Origin: WTGA01 sp965231865
GTDB lineage: Bacteria; Pseudomonadota; Gammaproteobacteria; Arenicellales; Poriferihabitantaceae
Length of the DNA stretch: 64,000 nt
Assembly: GCA_965231865.1 (NCBI GenBank)
Contig: CBDDOJ010000002.1
Coordinates: forward strand, 1,240,001-1,304,000
Direction of reading: 5' to 3'
The position numbers were made by a program, and so were the translations under genes. Of this stretch, positions 61,360-64,000 are shown in pieces; positions within the stretch are counted from its first letter, which is position 1, and each line of letters starts with the position of its first letter. The notes beneath the pieces were generated by a model. That model was not told the origin of the DNA and did no database searches. It saw nothing but the letters and a program-made list of their open reading frames with translations.

Positions 61360-62967
61360 ATGTATGACATCCGTCTCACTGAATCCTTCTTCCCTGCGCA
61401 AATCGATGTACAACTGCGTGACATCACGGTGGGTGAGTTGCTCAGGGAGACGGCTGATTGCTATGCCGAAGAGACGGCCCTGGTGGAGGTTGCCATGGAT
61501 GGAACGGTCGGGCGTGACTGGAATTACCGTGAGTTGCTGGAAACCAGCGAACGGCTCGCCGTGCTCCTCGCCTCGCGATTCGAGCCCGGGGAGCGGGTGG
61601 TGGTCTGGGCACCCAACCTTCCACAATGGCTTTTTATGGAATACGCCTGTGCATTGGCGGGCCTGGTGCTGGTCACGGCAAACCCGTCCTTCCAGGAGAA
61701 GGAACTGCGATATGTTCTGGAACAATCCGGTGCGGTGGCCCTGTTCCTGGTCCACGGCTTTCGCGGCAATCCCATGTCGGACATCGCGCAAAAGGCTGTC
61801 CTGGGCAACAAGCGGATTCGTGCAGTGGTCAACCTGGACGAAGAGGCCGCCTGGTTTGAACCGGAATCGCAGCTGGCCGGTCTGCCGGGTGTCAGGCCCA
61901 CGGACCCGGCCCAGATTCAATATACTTCCGGAACCACGGGCTTTCCCAAGGGCGCAGTGCTGTCGCACTACAATCTGGTCAACAATGCCCGCCTGTTTGC
62001 GGCGCGAAAAAATGTTCACCAGCAATCCGTCTGGGCAAATTTCATGCCGATGTTCCACACGGCCGGCTGCGCCACGACGGCGCTGGGTTCCCTGCAGGCA
62101 GGGTGCAAAATGCTGATGATTCCGCGATTCGATGCCAGCCTGCTGGCCCGCCTGATCGAAAGCGAGGGGGTCACCACGTTTTTTGCGGTTCCCACCATGC
62201 TCGCAGGATTGCTGGAGGCGGTGGAAAGCGAACCCCGTGACCTGTCTTCGATGGAAGTTATTACCACCGGGGGTGCGCCGGTAGCGCCCGAGCTGGTGCG
62301 GAAGATTCGGGACCGTCTTGGATGCTCCCTGCAATCGGCTTTTGGACAGACCGAGGCCTCTCCGATGATCTGTCTCAATCACGATGACGCCACCGTCGAC
62401 GATATCTGCTATTGTGCCGGACAACCCCTGCCTCATACCAGCGTATCCATTCGTCACCCCGAAACCGGCGCAGTACTCGGCGTTGGGGAAGTCGGGGAGA
62501 TCTGTGCCAGGGGATACAGTGTGATGATGGGCTATCACAATCAGGAAGAAGCCACCCGGGCAGCCATCGATGAAAAAGGCTGGCTGCACACCGGGGACCT
62601 TGGTAAGCTCGATCAACGCGGATTCATCCAGATTACCGGCCGGGTCAAGGATATGATCATACGCGGTGGCGAGAATCATTTTCCCGCGGAGATCGAAAAT
62701 ACGCTGGTTGAGCACCCGCAGGTTGCAGAGGTGGCCGTGGTGGGGATTCCCGATGAAAAGTGGGGAGAGGTGATTGCCGCATTCATCAGAACCGAAGACA
62801 ATCAGCCCATGGACACGGAAGAGCTGAAATCATTTTGTCGCCGGCACCTTTCCCCGCAAAAAACGCCGGGCATCTGGCGACGCGTGGAGGCTTTCCCCCT
62901 GACGGGTTCCGGAAAAATTCAGAAATTCAGGATACGGAAGAAGTATCTTTCGGGTGAGTATGAATAG
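61360..62967 (+). CDS. Acyl-CoA ligase (AMP-binding, FadD/DmdB type)
   Basis: A 535-residue adenylate-forming ligase that activates a carboxylic acid with ATP and CoA. The P-loop is IQYTSGTTGFPKGAVLS (about 187), followed by LQSAFGQTEASP, the hinge region GWLHTGDLGKLDQRGFIQIT and the catalytic Lys in LTGSGKIQKFRIRKKY. It starts 12 bp after the GcvT-fold gene. Enzymes of this group act on fatty, short-chain or methylthio acids; the substrate is inferred only from context. Confidence 0.92.
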   Translation: MYDIRLTESFFPAQIDVQLRDITVGELLRETADCYAEETALVEVAMDGTVGRDWNYRELLETSERLAVLLASRFEPGERVVVWAPNLPQWLFMEYACALAGLVLVTANPSFQEKELRYVLEQSGAVALFLVHGFRGNPMSDIAQKAVLGNKRIRAVVNLDEEAAWFEPESQLAGLPGVRPTDPAQIQYTSGTTGFPKGAVLSHYNLVNNARLFAARKNVHQQSVWANFMPMFHTAGCATTALGSLQAGCKMLMIPRFDASLLARLIESEGVTTFFAVPTMLAGLLEAVESEPRDLSSMEVITTGGAPVAPELVRKIRDRLGCSLQSAFGQTEASPMICLNHDDATVDDICYCAGQPLPHTSVSIRHPETGAVLGVGEVGEICARGYSVMMGYHNQEEATRAAIDEKGWLHTGDLGKLDQRGFIQITGRVKDMIIRGGENHFPAEIENTLVEHPQVAEVAVVGIPDEKWGEVIAAFIRTEDNQPMDTEELKSFCRRHLSPQKTPGIWRRVEAFPLTGSGKIQKFRIRKKYLSGEYE

Positions 62968-62993
62968 ACAACCCCAACCTTGAGGGAAATATC

Positions 62994-63773
62994 ATGAGTG
63001 TTCGCATCGATAAAAGTGAATCGGTCTGGACAGTCATCCTGTCACGCCCCGGGGTCCGCAACGCCATAGACCCCGACTCCGCGGATGCACTGTATGAAGC
63101 CTTTACCGGGTTCGGTCAGGACGATTCGGCATCCGTTGCGGTTTTATGGGGGGAAGGCGGTGCATTCAGCGCCGGCTGGGACCTGAAACATGCGGCCGCT
63201 CTCGACAGCGATGGTTTCTTCGATGCCCACAACATCCCCCATGAGGGTTCCGGGGTTCCCCCCGCCCTGCTCGGTTCAACCAGGCTCGAGCTGGACAAGC
63301 CCGTGATTGCAGCCATTGCCGGTCCCGCCGTGGCGGGGGGGATGGAACTTGCGCTGTGGTGCGATTTTCGTGTCATGGAAGAGTCGGCTTACTTTGGTGT
63401 GTACTGCCGCCGATGGGGGATTCCCCTGATTGATGGCGGTACCGTTCGCCTGCCACGCCTGGTCGGGGAGGGACGTGCCCGGGAAATCATCCTGACGGGC
63501 CGTCGGGTCGATGCCCGTGAGAGTCTTTCGATGGGACTGTGCGAGTACATGGTGGAGGAGGGGGCCAGCCGCGAAAAGGCGGAAGCCCTTGCCCATGAAA
63601 TCGCTGCCCATCCCCAAAGCTGTGTTCGTGCCGACCGGCGTTCTGTCAATCACCAGCACGGGAAATCCCTCCGCGAGGCCATGACCTACGAATGGTACAA
63701 CGGACGCGAGGCCCTGTTTGCGGAGGGGATGGATGGTGCGGGACGATTTGCCGGACGCCGCAAAAACCACTAA
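62994..63773 (+). CDS. Enoyl-CoA hydratase/isomerase (crotonase family)
   Basis: A 259-residue crotonase-fold enzyme. The oxyanion-hole segments are GGAFSAGWDLKHAAAL and AIAGPAVAGGMELALWCDFR, followed by LPRLVGEGRAREIILTGRRV. The usual catalytic glutamates are partly replaced (RRWGIPLIDGGTVRLPRLVG), so hydration is not certain and another acyl-CoA reaction is possible. It lies 26 bp after the ligase gene. Confidence 0.9.
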   Translation: MSVRIDKSESVWTVILSRPGVRNAIDPDSADALYEAFTGFGQDDSASVAVLWGEGGAFSAGWDLKHAAALDSDGFFDAHNIPHEGSGVPPALLGSTRLELDKPVIAAIAGPAVAGGMELALWCDFRVMEESAYFGVYCRRWGIPLIDGGTVRLPRLVGEGRAREIILTGRRVDARESLSMGLCEYMVEEGASREKAEALAHEIAAHPQSCVRADRRSVNHQHGKSLREAMTYEWYNGREALFAEGMDGAGRFAGRRKNH

Positions 63774-63787
63774 ATCGGAAATCAATC

Positions 63788-64000
63788 ATGAATTTTGGCG
63801 ATATTCACTATGAAGCTGGGGAATGCGTTGCCACCATCACCCTCAATCGTCCCGAAAAGTTCAATGCCATCACCGAACGCATGCCGGGTGACCTGGTGAA
63901 GGCGGTGAAGCGGGCAACCAACGACGATTCCGTGCATGCCATTGTCCTGACTGGCGCGGGACGGGGGTTTTGTGGTGGCTATGATCTCAGTATTTTCGCC
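63788..64000 (+). CDS. Second enoyl-CoA hydratase/isomerase, partial at window edge
   Basis: The first 71 residues of a crotonase-family protein: MNFGDIHYEAGECVATITLN, then RPEKFNAIT and ending VLTGAGRGFCGGYDLSIFA. The Cys-Gly-Gly-Tyr-Asp form of the oxyanion loop is seen. It starts 14 bp after the first crotonase gene and runs off the end of the window, so this operon continues. Confidence 0.85.
   Translation, partial: MNFGDIHYEAGECVATITLNRPEKFNAITERMPGDLVKAVKRATNDDSVHAIVLTGAGRGFCGGYDLSIFA

Noticed and set aside
60184..62715. 843-codon open frame on the minus strand
   Set aside because: It lies antisense to two clear enzymes and has no recognisable motif; it arises from GC-rich codon use.
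1..64000. CRISPR arrays, rRNA genes and prophage structural genes
   Set aside because: No regularly spaced repeats, rRNA or phage head/tail genes were seen in the window.

Overview
The window looks like a chromosomal segment of an uncultivated, free-living (probably marine) gammaproteobacterium. Evidence for this is the conserved order ychF-pth-rplY(CTC)-prs-tRNA-Gln ... ispE-lolB-TPR lipoprotein / hemA-prfA-prmC, which matches the Pseudomonas-type arrangement, together with rpsO-pnp, an AapJQMP amino-acid transporter, a PotD/A/B/C-type transporter and several one-carbon (glycine cleavage, GcvT-fold, MetE-like) genes. The species cannot be named from the sequence. Codons mostly end in C or G and the coding density is high.

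Layout. 0-5.7 kb: a NorD/CoxE-like VWA protein, then ychF, pth, rplY, prs and tRNA-Gln(TTG), all on the minus strand. 5.7-8.3 kb: accessory DNA inserted between tRNA-Gln and ispE, holding a parD antitoxin with a frameshifted parE, a decayed stretch and an agmatinase. 8.3-15.2 kb: ispE, lolB, a TPR lipoprotein and, divergently, hemA-prfA-prmC. 15.1-19.2 kb: an island starting inside the 3' end of prmC, with a perfect 16-bp hairpin, two 25-bp direct repeats, a lone AAA ATPase, a broken secreted-protein gene, and a TnpB gene inside an element with 24-bp terminal inverted repeats and an 8-bp target duplication. 19.3-24 kb: a serine-pathway block (3PGDH, serC, DUF1015) and asd. 24.2-25.3 kb: a winged-helix antitoxin-like gene with the stump of its toxin partner. 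25.6-31.8 kb: rpsO-pnp, a short RodZ-like protein, an OmpR/histidine-kinase pair and an AlkA-like glycosylase. 31.8-36.3 kb: aapJQMP. 36.9-44.7 kb: a Tat-exported binding protein with ABC partners, a MetE-like protein, a small secreted protein and mmsA. 45-47.4 kb: an unusual protein joining an RNA-polymerase-alpha-CTD-like HhH domain to a sigma region 4 domain. 47.7-53.2 kb: gcvT-gcvH-gcvP-lipA. 53.7-57.8 kb: an unknown protein, a class III aminotransferase, a small membrane protein, an AEC permease and a cold-shock protein. 58.3-64 kb: a HAD hydrolase, a LysR regulator and a divergent catabolic operon (GcvT-fold demethylase-like protein, acyl-CoA ligase, two crotonases).

How the genes fit together. 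The genes suggest a cell living on amino acids, polyamines and methylated compounds. Two ABC importers bring in amino acids and a polyamine-like solute. Agmatinase, the class III aminotransferase and the CoA-acylating semialdehyde dehydrogenase can feed the products into central metabolism. The glycine cleavage system (with lipA for its lipoyl group), the serine block and the GcvT-fold protein all work on tetrahydrofolate one-carbon units. The most unusual items are the TnpB element with DDE-transposon-type ends and the HhH/sigma-4 fusion protein.
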